Below, piece after piece: positions 15,101-24,519 of a stretch of DNA of 41,463 nucleotides. Made by a program: the position numbers and the translations under genes. The DNA lies in NCBI RefSeq assembly GCF_947493425.1, contig NZ_CANLRP010000067.1, positions 1-41,463 of the forward strand, given 5' to 3'. Position 1 is the stretch's first letter, and every line of letters begins with the position of its first letter. Source of the stretch: an uncultured Microscilla sp. (GTDB taxonomy: Bacteria > Bacteroidota > Bacteroidia > Cytophagales > Microscillaceae). Under the pieces are notes generated by a model. That model did not search any database. It saw only the letters and a program-made list of their open reading frames with translations, and was not told where the DNA came from.

Positions 15101-17089
15101 ATGCTAAAGAAAGTTTTCATTACTTCTGTTATAGTCATTGTCTGTACAAGTTTTTGGGCACATGCCCAAACTCGCTCGCTTGTTATAGACTCTTTAATCA
15201 TTCAGTTAAAAAAAACAAACAATATCAATACACAAATAGATACCTATAACAAACTTGCAAAGGCTTATGCAAAGCAGAAAGATTCCAGTAATACTGTTCT
15301 TTATACTCAAAAAGCCTTACACCTTGCCCACAAACATAAATACGGACAAGGAATCATAGATGCAAACTATTGGCTTGCAAAATTGTATTGGGAGTTATCC
15401 CAGGATTCGTTGGCAAAACTGACTTTGTATAAGGCTTTGTTTGTTGCCGAACAAAGTAAAGATATCAATCAACAATCTAACATCTACAATATTTTAGGAA
15501 GCACCTATAAAGTACAGGGCAGGTATTCAAATGCCATAAACAGTTACCAGAAAGCTCTTCGCCTTAAGCAACAGCTCGGCGATAGTGTAGGCATGGCAGG
15601 CAGCTATAACAACCTGGCTAATATATATAAACGTCAGGGAAGTACAGCTAAAGCACTTGAAAACTATCAAAAAGCATTAAAGATATACAAAGCTAATCAA
15701 GAGGAAAAAGATGTAGCCTTGGTATGCAATAATATTGGTTTATTACATACAGAAGAAGAAAATTATACTCAGGCGCTTGCCTATTTTATGAAGGCATTGG
15801 AAATAAGAAAGAGACTGAAGCTCAAAAAAGGCCAAGCAAGCATTTATAACCATTTGGGGATGGTTTATAAATACAGTAAGGACTATCCAATTGCCTTAAA
15901 GTATTATCAACAATCACTAAAAATATACCAGACGCTTGATAATCAATACGGTATTGCCCGACTACTACACAATCTGGGTTGCTATTATTATGAGCTAAAA
16001 GAATACAAAACTGCTCAAGTAAAACTGACAAAAGCCCTCAAAATAAGGCGTACACTAAAAGCCATTAAAAGCATTGCCTCTACTGAAATGATGATAGGCA
16101 GGGTATACTATGGGCTGGGAGACTACTCGGCAGCAGTTAGCTACCTTAACAAATCAATGCAGGTTTTTCGGCGAATAGGGCATTTAGATAAATTGCTTGC
16201 GAGTACAAGTACCCTCAAAGAAACATACAAAGCCAAAGGTGATTATCAAAAAGCTTATGAAGTATTTGAGATTTATCATCAAGCCTATGACTCGTTGGTG
16301 AATAAAGATAAAATACGCAAAATAGCCGCAATAGAAGCCGATTATCGGCTTCAACAACAGGAGGACTCTTTGAAACAGGTACAAAAAAAAGTACTTACTG
16401 TTATGGAGACAAAACAAAGAATGACCTATTTGTGGCTATACCTGCTTTTGTTTGGGCTGGGTTTACTATTGTTGGGCATTTGGGTGTCTGTGAACCGTCA
16501 AAAAAACAAACGTTTACAAAACACCCATGCCCTGGAATTAAAAGCAGTGCAACAACAGTTGCTGAATGAACAGCTACAACGTAAAGAAATAGAAGAACAG
16601 ATACTGAAAGAACAGCTCAGGGCAGACCAGGATGAACAACACAGAGTAAGGCAAAATATGGAAGATAAAGACCTGGAGCTGACCAAACAGGCATTGTACC
16701 AAATAAAGCAACGACAACGACTTGAACTAAATATGCAGGAGGCAAAAAGGTTGTTGAAAATGACCAATGAAACTGATGTGAGCAGTGGCTTGAAGGAAAT
16801 GATCAAACATATTAAAAAAGAGTTATCGGAAAGGCAACCCTGGGAAAACTTTACCCATACTTTTGAAATGGCTCACCCTAATTTTTACAAAAGATTGAAA
16901 GAGCAGTTTACTGAACTAACAGAGTATGACCTAAAACTATGTGCATTGTTACGACTAGGTTTTGAGTCGAGAGAACTTGCCACTATTCTTAATATTACCC
17001 AGGACAGTGTGAAAAAAGCACGTTTTCGCTTGCGTAAAAAACTACATTTATCCGATCAGGATTTGTTAGATTTTATGAGGAATATATAA
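15101..17089 (+). CDS. TPR sensor with membrane helix, coiled coil and HTH output (copy 1)
   Basis: The product is about 662 residues from ATG 15101. An upstream in-frame GTG at 15065 gives an unlikely polar prefix, whereas 15101 places the signal sequence at the N-terminus (LKKVFITSVIVIVCTSF, cleavage near AHAQ). Residues about 30-410 are tandem TPRs (e.g. NIYNILGSTYKVQGRYSNAI, YNNLANIYKRQGS). One membrane helix follows at about 442-465 (YLWLYLLLFGLGLLLLGIW). Then comes a long coiled coil rich in Gln/Glu/Lys. The C-terminus (about 575-662) is a LuxR-like HTH with LGFESRELATILNITQDSVKKAR. The design is a one-component membrane regulator: TPRs outside the cytoplasm sense a partner and the HTH binds DNA. 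The target is unknown. The 3' half is almost identical to copy 2. Confidence 0.88.
   Translation: MLKKVFITSVIVIVCTSFWAHAQTRSLVIDSLIIQLKKTNNINTQIDTYNKLAKAYAKQKDSSNTVLYTQKALHLAHKHKYGQGIIDANYWLAKLYWELSQDSLAKLTLYKALFVAEQSKDINQQSNIYNILGSTYKVQGRYSNAINSYQKALRLKQQLGDSVGMAGSYNNLANIYKRQGSTAKALENYQKALKIYKANQEEKDVALVCNNIGLLHTEEENYTQALAYFMKALEIRKRLKLKKGQASIYNHLGMVYKYSKDYPIALKYYQQSLKIYQTLDNQYGIARLLHNLGCYYYELKEYKTAQVKLTKALKIRRTLKAIKSIASTEMMIGRVYYGLGDYSAAVSYLNKSMQVFRRIGHLDKLLASTSTLKETYKAKGDYQKAYEVFEIYHQAYDSLVNKDKIRKIAAIEADYRLQQQEDSLKQVQKKVLTVMETKQRMTYLWLYLLLFGLGLLLLGIWVSVNRQKNKRLQNTHALELKAVQQQLLNEQLQRKEIEEQILKEQLRADQDEQHRVRQNMEDKDLELTKQALYQIKQRQRLELNMQEAKRLLKMTNETDVSSGLKEMIKHIKKELSERQPWENFTHTFEMAHPNFYKRLKEQFTELTEYDLKLCALLRLGFESRELATILNITQDSVKKARFRLRKKLHLSDQDLLDFMRNI
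16286..17082 (+). repeat. Near-identical direct repeat, copy 1 (3' half of TPR regulator)
   Basis: This stretch of about 797 bases matches 18321-19117 at a constant offset of 2035 bases. I can see only about a dozen substitutions and no indels. It covers the last linker, membrane helix, coiled coil and HTH. A second highly similar block lies in the TPR region (about 15447-15700 against 17482-17735). Confidence 0.85.
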
Positions 17090-17135
17090 TAAAATTTGTG
17101 AATATTTTAAAAAATTTACCTACAACCCAAAAGCC

Positions 17136-19124
17136 ATGACAAAACTTCGCCAGATTTGCGTCATCATTATTATTGTCATTGTCTATCAACAGGTGTTGGC
17201 TCAAACTCCTCAAGCAAAGGTAGACTCACTGATTACTCAATTAAAAAAAGTAACCACTGTCAAAGACCAGATAGACCTGTATAATGCAATCGTAAAGGTA
17301 TACGCCAAACAAAAAGACTCGAGTAATACCACTATTTATGCCCAAATAGCATTAAAACTTGCCAAAAAACATGGTTATAAAAAAGGTTTGGCGAATACTA
17401 ATTATTGGCTTGCGAGGTTGTACAACGAACTATCGCAAGATTCATTGGCAAAAGTAATTTTGTACAGAGGATTATTTGCTGCCGAACAAAGTAAAGATAT
17501 CAATCAACAATCCAACATCTACAATATTTTAGGAAGCATCTACAAGGTGCAAGGCATGTATTCAAATGCCATAAACAGTTACCAAAAAGCCCTTCGCCTT
17601 AAGCAACAGCTCAGCGATAGTGTAGGCATGGCAGGCAACTATAATAACCTGGCTAATATATATAAACGTCAGGGAAGTACAGCTAAAGCACTTGAAAACT
17701 ATCAAAAGGCATTAAAGATATATAAAAATGCTGACAATGAGAGATATGTAGCTTTGGTATGCAACAATATTGGTTTATTACATTCCATAGAAGAAAACTA
17801 TACACAAGCGATTGCCTATTTTATGGAAGCGCTCGAGATAAGAAAGAAGCTTCAGTACAAAAAAGGCATCGCAGGCATATACAATAATTTGGGGATGGTA
17901 TATAAGGATAATAAAAACTACCTAACTGCCTTAAAATATTATCAGGAATCCCTAAAACTACACCAGATGCTTGATAATCAATATGGTATTGCCCAACTAC
18001 TACACAACCTGGGCTGCTACTACTATGAGTTGAAACAGTACAAAAATGCCCAGGCAAAGCTAAACAAATCCCTCAGCATTAGGCGTAAGCTAAAAAGTGT
18101 TAAAGACATTGCTTCTACCGAAATGATGATAGGCAAAGTACACTATGGTTTGGGCAACTACCCATTGGCAATTGATTACCTCAACAAAGCCCTGCAGGTT
18201 TTTCAGAAAATAGGACACCTCGATAAGGTACTTGCCAGTGCCAAAACACTGAAAGAAGTATACAAAGCAAAAGGAAATTACCTACAAGCATACAGAGTAT
18301 TTGAGGTATACCATCATGTGTATGACTCGTTGGTGAATAAAGATAAAATACGCAAAATAGCCACAATAGAAGCCGATAGTCGGCTTCAACAACAGGAGGA
18401 CTCTTTGAAACAGGTACAAAAAAAAGTACTTACTGTTATGGAGGCAAAACAAAGAATGACCTATTTGTGGCTATACCTGCTTTTGTTTGGGCTGGGTTTA
18501 CTATTGTTGGGCATTTGGGTGTCTGTGAACCGTCAAAAAAACAAACGTTTACAAAACACCCATGCCCTGGAATTAAAAGCAGTGCAACAACAGTTGCTGA
18601 ATGAACAGCTACAACGTAAAGAAATAGAAGAACAGATACTGAAAGAACAGCTCAGGGCAGACCAGGATGAACAACACAGGGTAAGGCAAAATATGGAAGA
18701 TAAAGACCTGGAGCTGACCAAACAGGCATTGTACCAAATAAAGCAACGACAACAACTTGAACTAAATATGCAGGAGGCAAAAAGGTTGTTGAAAATGACC
18801 AATGAAACTGATGTGAGCAACGGCTTAAAGGAAATGATCAAACATATTAAAAAAGAGTTATCGGAAAGGCAACCCTGGGAAAACTTTACCCATACTTTTG
18901 AAATGGCTCACCCTAATTTTTACAAAAGATTGAAAGAACAGTTTACCGAACTAACAGAGTATGACCTAAAACTATGTGCATTGTTACGACTAGGTTTTGA
19001 GTCGAGAGAACTTGCCACTATTCTTAATATTACCCAGGACAGTGTGAAAAAAGCACGTTTTCGCTTGCGTAAAAAATTACATTTATCCGATCAGGATTTG
19101 TTAGATTTTATGAGGAGTATTTAG
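17136..19124 (+). CDS. TPR sensor with membrane helix, coiled coil and HTH output (copy 2)
   Basis: The 662-residue product starts at ATG 17136, 46 bases after copy 1. The signal sequence is FAR-like (LRQICVIIIIVIVYQQVLAQ). Tandem TPRs fill about residues 30-410, then the same membrane helix (starting at Met441), coiled coil and LuxR-like HTH as copy 1. From about residue 396 on, the protein is nearly identical to copy 1. The TPR half is clearly diverged except for one conserved block around residues 115-200. This fits recent gene conversion or selection for one shared output with two different inputs. The two genes may be co-transcribed, since I see no terminator between them. Confidence 0.88.
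   Translation: MTKLRQICVIIIIVIVYQQVLAQTPQAKVDSLITQLKKVTTVKDQIDLYNAIVKVYAKQKDSSNTTIYAQIALKLAKKHGYKKGLANTNYWLARLYNELSQDSLAKVILYRGLFAAEQSKDINQQSNIYNILGSIYKVQGMYSNAINSYQKALRLKQQLSDSVGMAGNYNNLANIYKRQGSTAKALENYQKALKIYKNADNERYVALVCNNIGLLHSIEENYTQAIAYFMEALEIRKKLQYKKGIAGIYNNLGMVYKDNKNYLTALKYYQESLKLHQMLDNQYGIAQLLHNLGCYYYELKQYKNAQAKLNKSLSIRRKLKSVKDIASTEMMIGKVHYGLGNYPLAIDYLNKALQVFQKIGHLDKVLASAKTLKEVYKAKGNYLQAYRVFEVYHHVYDSLVNKDKIRKIATIEADSRLQQQEDSLKQVQKKVLTVMEAKQRMTYLWLYLLLFGLGLLLLGIWVSVNRQKNKRLQNTHALELKAVQQQLLNEQLQRKEIEEQILKEQLRADQDEQHRVRQNMEDKDLELTKQALYQIKQRQQLELNMQEAKRLLKMTNETDVSNGLKEMIKHIKKELSERQPWENFTHTFEMAHPNFYKRLKEQFTELTEYDLKLCALLRLGFESRELATILNITQDSVKKARFRLRKKLHLSDQDLLDFMRSI
18321..19117 (+). repeat. 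Near-identical direct repeat, copy 2
   Basis: Second copy of the 797-base repeat described at 16286-17082. The substitutions are mostly silent or conservative, for example CAACGA/CAACAA and AGTGGCTTG/AACGGCTTA. Two direct copies 2 kb apart are a ready substrate for homologous recombination, which would fuse the two genes into one hybrid. Confidence 0.85.
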
Positions 19125-19386
19125 TTCGCTTCATTTTCAGGTTAATTTCTAAATCTTACACAAATACTATGTAATATACTCACTATCAGTACTTTGTAAT
19201 TTAATTTATGCTCTTAGTCCCCTTGATTGTCTACCCCTAATCGGGATTGTTTTATTGTATAATTCAATGATGGTTTGTAAGTTTATATCCAAGTGAGGTG
19301 AACTGCTACACCATTGCTATATGTCTGACACACCTCATCAGGTACTTAATTAAAATCACATACTCATTCTTAAATTTATCCTTATT

Positions 19387-21498
19387 ATGCTATTTAAATC
19401 GTTGCTCGTTCTGGCAAGCCTTATGGTATTTTCATACGCCACATTCTCTCAAAATCAACATGAAGTTGACTCACTAAATAAATTATTGAAAACTCAGCTT
19501 GACCCTCAGACCAAGGTGAACACCTACAACTCGCTGGCAAATCAATATCGTTTTAACGATTCAGTAAAAGTGGCTCATTACACCACACAATCTATCAGAT
19601 TAGCAAAAAGCAAACACTATACTGAAGGCATAGCTGATGCCTACTATAACCTTGGTTGGATTAATTACATCAAAAATCATTATGAGAAAGCACTTGAGCT
19701 TTTCAAAAAAGTATTGGCCTTATCAAAAAGTAGTCATTATTTGGAAGGCATTGCCAACGCTTTTAATGGCATAGGTGTAGTACACAAAAATCAAGGAAAT
19801 TATAACCAGGCGATGGTATATTACGATAAATCGCTAAAAGTAAAAAAGAAATTAAACAAGCCCGAAATACTGTCGCATAGTTATAACAATATAGGCAATG
19901 TATATCAGTTGTTGGGTGAGTATGATAAAGCCCTCGAAAACCACCATAAGGCTTTATCTATCAGAAAACAACTCAACAGTTATTTGTTTATGGCAATGAG
20001 TCATAACAATATTGGAATTGTGCACGAAAACCAGGGAAACTATTTCAGCGCTTTGAAGCACCACCAAAAATCGCTTGATATAGAGCTTAAGTTGGGTAAT
20101 AAGAGTGGAATAGCGCGCAGCTATGGTGCACTGGGTAATGTGCATAAGTCGTTGGGTAACTACCACAAAGCCTTGGGTTTGTATGAAAAAGCGCTCAAAA
20201 TTAACTCTCAGCTTAGCAATTTATACGGTGTAGCTATGGGGTATACTGAAATGGGAGCCTGCTATCAACACCTGAACGACTTGTTTATGGCAAAAAAATC
20301 TTACCAAAAAGCGCTTAAGTTAGCGGTTAGTTCTAACGAGAAAAGTAACCAGGCATCTGCCTATCAAGGTTTGGGCGAAGCATATACAAAACAGGGTGAG
20401 TATAAAATGGCAGAGTCTTATTTGAATAAGGCGCGTGAAATACGTACCCAAATAAAAGAGCAAGGTTTGTTGTCTGAAACCTTGATGAGCCTGGGCAAGG
20501 CAAGTTATGCTCAAAAAAAATATAAGCTGGCATTGAGTTTTACCAATGAAGGAATAACAATGGCTAAAAAACTAGGGCGTATAAAAGATGTAAAAAAAGG
20601 GGTGGCAATGAAGGCTGGAATATACGAAGCCCTGAAAGATTATAAAAAAGCCTATTACTATCACCAATCGTTTAAGCAAATAGAAGATAGCCTAATCAAT
20701 GCCAAAACAATTAGGCAGGCAGTGCGCCTTGAGACAGATTATAAATTTCAAAAATACCAGGACTCGCTTGACCTTGCACAAGTGCAACAAAGCATTCAGG
20801 TAGCAGCAAAAATTAAACAGCAAAAATTGGCAAACCAACTACAAACATATATCACGCTTACCTGTATTACATTTGCTGTATTGTTGGTATTAGGTTTTTG
20901 GTTGATCCAAAGGCAAAAGCGGAGACATATTTTGCAGGACCTGGTGCTTAAGCAAAGTCAAAAACAACTGTTGGAAGAGCAAATGATACGTAAAGAAATG
21001 GAAGAGATAGCATTAAGGGAACAGTTGCATATAGATGAAAAAATCAAAGAAATTTTTCAGATAAACCTCGAAAATAAAGACCATGAACTTACCAAACAAG
21101 CATTGTATTTAGTACAAAAACAGCAGTTGATAGAAACCTGGCTACAAGAACTAACGCCGCTCTTAAAACAGACCAAAGGTACAGTAAGAGACAAAATTCA
21201 AACACTGAACAAGCAAATGAAAAAAGAGTTGAAGACTACTGAAGCCTGGAACAACTTTACTCAAACCTTTGAGCTGGCACACCCTAGTTTCTACAAAAAG
21301 TTAAAAATATCTTTCCCTGAACTCACCACCTATGAGTTGAAACTAAGCGCATTGATTAAGCTTAATTTAGATACTTATGAAGTGGCTGAGTTTATGAATA
21401 TTTCACCTGAAAGTGCCCGTAAAGCAAAATTACGTTTACGTAAGAAAATGGACTTGCCTTCTACTGATGCATTGAGAGAATACTTTAGGAATATGTAA
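19387..21498 (+). CDS. TPR sensor with membrane helix and HTH output (diverged copy 3)
   Basis: The 703-residue product has a signal peptide (LFKSLLVLASLMVFSYATFS). At least nine TPR units follow (e.g. NAFNGIGVVHKNQGNYNQAM, HNNIGIVHENQGNYFSAL), covering about residues 35-430. One membrane helix at about 487-506 (YITLTCITFAVLLVLGFWL), a coiled coil and a C-terminal HTH (LNLDTYEVAEFMNISPESARKAK) complete it. The architecture is the same as in copies 1 and 2, but the sequence is well diverged throughout, so it is not part of the conversion pair. Upstream, 19125-19386 is A/T-rich without a gene. A bidirectional terminator follows. Its position next to an RTX lipoprotein gene (convergent) gives no direct clue to targets. 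Confidence 0.87.
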   Translation: MLFKSLLVLASLMVFSYATFSQNQHEVDSLNKLLKTQLDPQTKVNTYNSLANQYRFNDSVKVAHYTTQSIRLAKSKHYTEGIADAYYNLGWINYIKNHYEKALELFKKVLALSKSSHYLEGIANAFNGIGVVHKNQGNYNQAMVYYDKSLKVKKKLNKPEILSHSYNNIGNVYQLLGEYDKALENHHKALSIRKQLNSYLFMAMSHNNIGIVHENQGNYFSALKHHQKSLDIELKLGNKSGIARSYGALGNVHKSLGNYHKALGLYEKALKINSQLSNLYGVAMGYTEMGACYQHLNDLFMAKKSYQKALKLAVSSNEKSNQASAYQGLGEAYTKQGEYKMAESYLNKAREIRTQIKEQGLLSETLMSLGKASYAQKKYKLALSFTNEGITMAKKLGRIKDVKKGVAMKAGIYEALKDYKKAYYYHQSFKQIEDSLINAKTIRQAVRLETDYKFQKYQDSLDLAQVQQSIQVAAKIKQQKLANQLQTYITLTCITFAVLLVLGFWLIQRQKRRHILQDLVLKQSQKQLLEEQMIRKEMEEIALREQLHIDEKIKEIFQINLENKDHELTKQALYLVQKQQLIETWLQELTPLLKQTKGTVRDKIQTLNKQMKKELKTTEAWNNFTQTFELAHPSFYKKLKISFPELTTYELKLSALIKLNLDTYEVAEFMNISPESARKAKLRLRKKMDLPSTDALREYFRNM

Positions 21499-21539
21499 TG
21501 TAGTTGATCAGAGAAGCTAATGCTTATCGCAAATAAAGT

Positions 21540-21578
21540 AACCACAACCATTCTTATAATATCAGACTGGTTGTGGTT
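21540..21578. terminator. Bidirectional terminator between convergent genes
   Basis: AACCACAACCA (21540-21550) pairs perfectly with TGGTTGTGGTT (21568-21578) across a 17-base loop. TTTAATTT follows on the plus strand and TACTTTATTT on the minus strand. It serves the TPR gene ending at 21498 and the RTX lipoprotein ending at 21591. Confidence 0.8.
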
Positions 21579-21590
21579 TAATTTACTTAT

Positions 21591-22121
21591 CTAGTACACA
21601 TTGATAGGCAATATTTGCTGACCGTTTACATAAAAACGCTCAATGTATCCATAAGTCATTACCTTTTGCCCATTTACATAGATTTGTTTCCAGTTATTGA
21701 TCACCGCAACATCAGTTTGACTAATGTTACCAGTAATATAAATGGCATCGTTTCCAGAGCCACCATCCATTCTGCCATCTACTCCATCTACTCCAGCACG
21801 GTAATAAATATTATCATCACCATCTTGTCCATATATATTGTCTCTGCCGGCATCTCCATATAGTCGGTCATTGCCTTTTCCTCCGTATAATACATCATTT
21901 CCTCCTCCTCCATACATTACATCGTTCCCGGCATATCCATACATGGTGTCTCCACCACTAGTACCATACAAGGTATTGTTACCACTAGTACCTGGGATGA
22001 CCGCATTTTTAATGTCCGCAGTTACCCCAGCTTGTTTGCTTGGCTCCACTTTCTCTTGGTTTGAACAGCTATAGCCAGTCATTGCTACAATTAACAGTAA
22101 AATTAAACTAACCTTTTTCAT
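21591..22121 (-). CDS. RTX-repeat lipoprotein
   Basis: The 176-residue product has a lipoprotein signal: LLLIVAMTGYSC with the lipobox Cys at residue 19, followed by SNQEK. Residues about 40-125 are tandem glycine/aspartate nonapeptides of the RTX (hemolysin-type calcium-binding) type, such as YGYAGNDVMYGGGGNDVLY and YGGKGNDRLYGDAGRD. They fold as a calcium-stabilised parallel beta-roll. The C-terminal 50 residues (INNWKQIYVNGQKVMTYGYI) match the usual capping segment. There is no toxin or enzyme domain, so it is a small surface-anchored beta-roll protein, possibly for adhesion. A frameshifted relative lies at 32887-33456. It is transcribed towards the TPR gene. Confidence 0.87.
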   Translation of the reverse strand: MKKVSLILLLIVAMTGYSCSNQEKVEPSKQAGVTADIKNAVIPGTSGNNTLYGTSGGDTMYGYAGNDVMYGGGGNDVLYGGKGNDRLYGDAGRDNIYGQDGDDNIYYRAGVDGVDGRMDGGSGNDAIYITGNISQTDVAVINNWKQIYVNGQKVMTYGYIERFYVNGQQILPINVY

Positions 22122-22450
22122 AATTAAAATTTGTTTAAATGATTAAATAAAACTTACAGCAAACATAAGGGCTTATTTGGTCAATCAACAACTTTTGACC
22201 GAGACAGCATGAGGACAGTTTTGGGCTGGCTTGAAGACATCAGCATTGATTGGTTTGATTTAAGTTTTCAGCAGAAAGCTGTGTTAAAAAAAACAGGAAG
22301 ATACAATTACGTTTTTTGGGTCTAATCACTTGACTAACTGCCTTTGTAAATAATTTAAAATGAAAATTAAGATTCTGTAAATGAAAGAGTTAAGTGTGAA
22401 AAAATTCTTGTAAATCTCGATGTCTGTCCTCAACTAGTCACCCCCATAAA

Positions 22451-22483
22451 TTTGCATTTAGTCTTGCCTGTGCCATAAATTTG
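22451..22483 (+). promoter_or_regulatory. Bacteroidetes-type promoter of the fibre gene
   Basis: TTTG at 22451-22454 and TAAATTTG at 22476-22483 are separated by 21 bases. This fits the -33 TTTG / -7 TAnnTTTG consensus of the Bacteroidetes primary sigma factor. A second TAAATTTG lies at 22447-22454. The start codon is 64 bases downstream. The rest of 22122-22450 shows no gene. Confidence 0.65.
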
Positions 22484-22546
22484 CTTCTGTAACTAATCGC
22501 GATGTTTACACTTGATTTACACTTAATCTTCTAAATATTATCTAAC

Positions 22547-23299
22547 ATGAATATACGAAAATACTTCTTTCAGGCATTTGCTATAGTTGCCTTGTTTGTG
22601 ATGGGCACTGCCACCACCCAGGCTCAGACAACTACTAATTTTATAGAATTAGGAAGCACTAACAGTTCGGGACGAATTGACTTTAAGCGGGATAACTCTG
22701 ACTACAATGCTCGATTGTGGATCATAAATACCAATCAGTTGAGACTGGATGGTGCAGACTTTATGGCACAGCAACACATTTGGGCAGGACGTGACATATT
22801 AATGTATGATGGAACGGTAGCCGGAAGTGTAGATATGTGGCAGTTTCACCACTCTGGTAATAATCAGGGGATTTACATTGGGAGAGACCCAGTAGGGAGT
22901 GCTGCTAACCGTTGGGAGTTTTTGATGCAACGAGGAGGGACTTTTCACGCGAAAAACTTAGTGGTTGATGGAGCTGTACCAGGAGTGTTGCCCAGTGGCT
23001 ACCGCGTAGCTGTAGACGGCAAAGGTTTGTTTGAAGAAATACACCTGCAAAACAGCACCGACTGGCCTGACTATGTGTTTGCCAACGACTACAAACTACG
23101 TAGTTTGAAAGACACTGAGGCTTTTATCAAGCAAAACCAACACCTACCTGAGGTACCTTCGGCTAAAGTGGTAGCAAAAGATGGTTATGATGTAGGCGAA
23201 ATGACTAAAATCTTGTTGAAAAAAGTAGAGGAACTGACCTTGCACACCATTGCCCAGCAAAAAGAGATTGAAGCTTTGAAAGCACAATTGAAAAAATAA
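22547..23299 (+). CDS. Secreted fibre-like protein with C-terminal coiled coil
   Basis: The 250-residue product has a signal peptide ([20 protein letters not shown]). The N-terminal part (about 28-150) is beta-rich with repeated short strands ([36 protein letters not shown]). The C-terminal part carries a pattern common in Bacteroidetes fibre-like proteins: [17 protein letters not shown], then [14 protein letters not shown] and [20 protein letters not shown], ending in a heptad coiled coil. This resembles the region where phage tail-fibre chaperone domains sit, but I see no S74 catalytic dyad. It is probably a trimeric surface or extracellular fibre. It opens the cassette with the hairpin-domain, DUF1573 and beta-helix genes. 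A decayed relative is at 5856-5976. Confidence 0.82.
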   Translation: MNIRKYFFQAFAIVALFVMGTATTQAQTTTNFIELGSTNSSGRIDFKRDNSDYNARLWIINTNQLRLDGADFMAQQHIWAGRDILMYDGTVAGSVDMWQFHHSGNNQGIYIGRDPVGSAANRWEFLMQRGGTFHAKNLVVDGAVPGVLPSGYRVAVDGKGLFEEIHLQNSTDWPDYVFANDYKLRSLKDTEAFIKQNQHLPEVPSAKVVAKDGYDVGEMTKILLKKVEELTLHTIAQQKEIEALKAQLKK

Positions 23300-23401
23300 T
23301 TTATCTGTGTAAACGTGGGTGGAGGCGGCAGCATTTGAAAAAATACTGGTTGGCTTCACCCTTTTTTTGTTTTTTAGCAATTTTTTTAAAATCTAAAAAT
23401 A

Positions 23402-24442
23402 ATGAAACTAAAATATATATATATACTAGGGTTGTTGTGTCTGGTGGGGCTAGGCGATGCTTTGGCGAAAAGTAATTCTTCAGCAGTTTCTTGCCGTTGC
23501 CCTAATGGACTTGAACTCTTTGGTGGAACTACAGCTGCAAGTAAGTCTTATGGATGTGTTTATAGCAAAAATAATAGAGAACCAAATTTGTGGACATCTG
23601 TTCGTAATGTAGTAGGGAATAATGGGCAAATGACACGTGTCTATAGAGTACATTATTTTGATCAAACAGGTAATGTAGTAACATACACTCGAACTTTCAA
23701 TAATTTACCACCAGTTCTTGCTCTTAGTGCTGATTGTGGGGCCACTAAAACTCTTGTTGATCTAGGAGAAACAATGACAAATTATGCAAAAATCGCAAGT
23801 GGTGATGAATTTGTTTGCGGTCAAAAGGTAACAGGTCAGAATGTTAACGCAAGCACGGCTTCTTGTGTTGGTTGCACGAACAATACCAGAAGAGTATTAA
23901 GAGCCACACAATTTGTTGGCAGTGGATTAGAAAATGTAATCAAAACTGTAGGAGCTGTTCTGGTAGTAACAGCAGGAGTGGTAAAATTAGTTAAAACAGG
24001 AGGGTTAGCAGCCCCAGCTGTAGCGATTATGTGGAAAAAAGGAACAATTGTTACTACTGCAGTTAGTGCAACTGCAGGTGTTGCCCTTGGTAATCTTGTT
24101 AGTACAATGGCTGGTTGGGGACTTGAGGCATGTAATACAGATATCCAACGCAAAACCTCCTTTTACACAAGTACTGACAAGCCAATAGTAGCAGGCATAC
24201 AGCCTAACCCTGCCAGTACATTGAGCATGCTTAACCTGCGTTTGCCTGAGGTCAATGATCTTACCATTGAGATTTTTGACCAGCAAGGGCGTCACCAAAA
24301 AACGGTGGTAATGGGACAGCGCTTTGCCAAAGGAATGAATCAAATTCCTTTGGATGTACAGGGCTTGACTGCCGGAACTTACATTGTAAAAATAACCGGA
24401 AATCAAGGCTTAAGCCTTACCCACCGTTTGGTAAAAAAATAA
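23402..24442 (+). CDS. T9SS-sorted secreted protein with CxxC-hydrophobic hairpin domain (copy B)
   Basis: The 346-residue product has a short signal peptide (YIYILGLLCLVGLGDALAK). An N-terminal Cys motif CRCPNGLELF...YGC begins near residue 31. The middle holds SCVGC (Cys155, Cys158), then two hydrophobic segments (AVLVVTAGVVKLV and, after a KKGT turn, VTTAVSATAGVALGNLV) closed by Cys244. The last 80 residues are a T9SS type A domain with QPNP in place of YPNP and end in THRLVKK. The Cys-to-Cys span is 86 residues, longer than in the copies at 26972, 30487 and 33534. It is followed by a perfect 12-bp palindrome and the DUF1573 gene. Function unknown; the Gly/Ala-rich hairpin could insert in membranes, which is inference only. 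Confidence 0.85.
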   Translation: MKLKYIYILGLLCLVGLGDALAKSNSSAVSCRCPNGLELFGGTTAASKSYGCVYSKNNREPNLWTSVRNVVGNNGQMTRVYRVHYFDQTGNVVTYTRTFNNLPPVLALSADCGATKTLVDLGETMTNYAKIASGDEFVCGQKVTGQNVNASTASCVGCTNNTRRVLRATQFVGSGLENVIKTVGAVLVVTAGVVKLVKTGGLAAPAVAIMWKKGTIVTTAVSATAGVALGNLVSTMAGWGLEACNTDIQRKTSFYTSTDKPIVAGIQPNPASTLSMLNLRLPEVNDLTIEIFDQQGRHQKTVVMGQRFAKGMNQIPLDVQGLTAGTYIVKITGNQGLSLTHRLVKK

Positions 24443-24456
24443 CTTGTTCATTTTTA

Positions 24457-24482
24457 AGAAAAGTGACAAGTGTCACTTTTCT
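24457..24482 (+). terminator. Perfect stem-loop between hairpin-domain and DUF1573 genes
   Basis: AGAAAAGTGACA (24457-24468) and TGTCACTTTTCT (24471-24482) form a perfect 12-bp stem with a 2-base loop. It is not followed by a long T run, so it may be a processing or attenuation site rather than a full terminator. Confidence 0.55.
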
Positions 24483-24519
24483 ATACCTACTCCTCCCTTA
24501 TTTTAATCCCTGTTCTATA

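Noticed and set aside
16498..16806. Cys/Ser-rich minus-strand ORFs opposite the TPR regulators (also 18533-18841)
   Set aside because: They are antisense shadows of the Gln/Glu/Lys-rich coiled coil; similarity between the two reflects the direct repeat.
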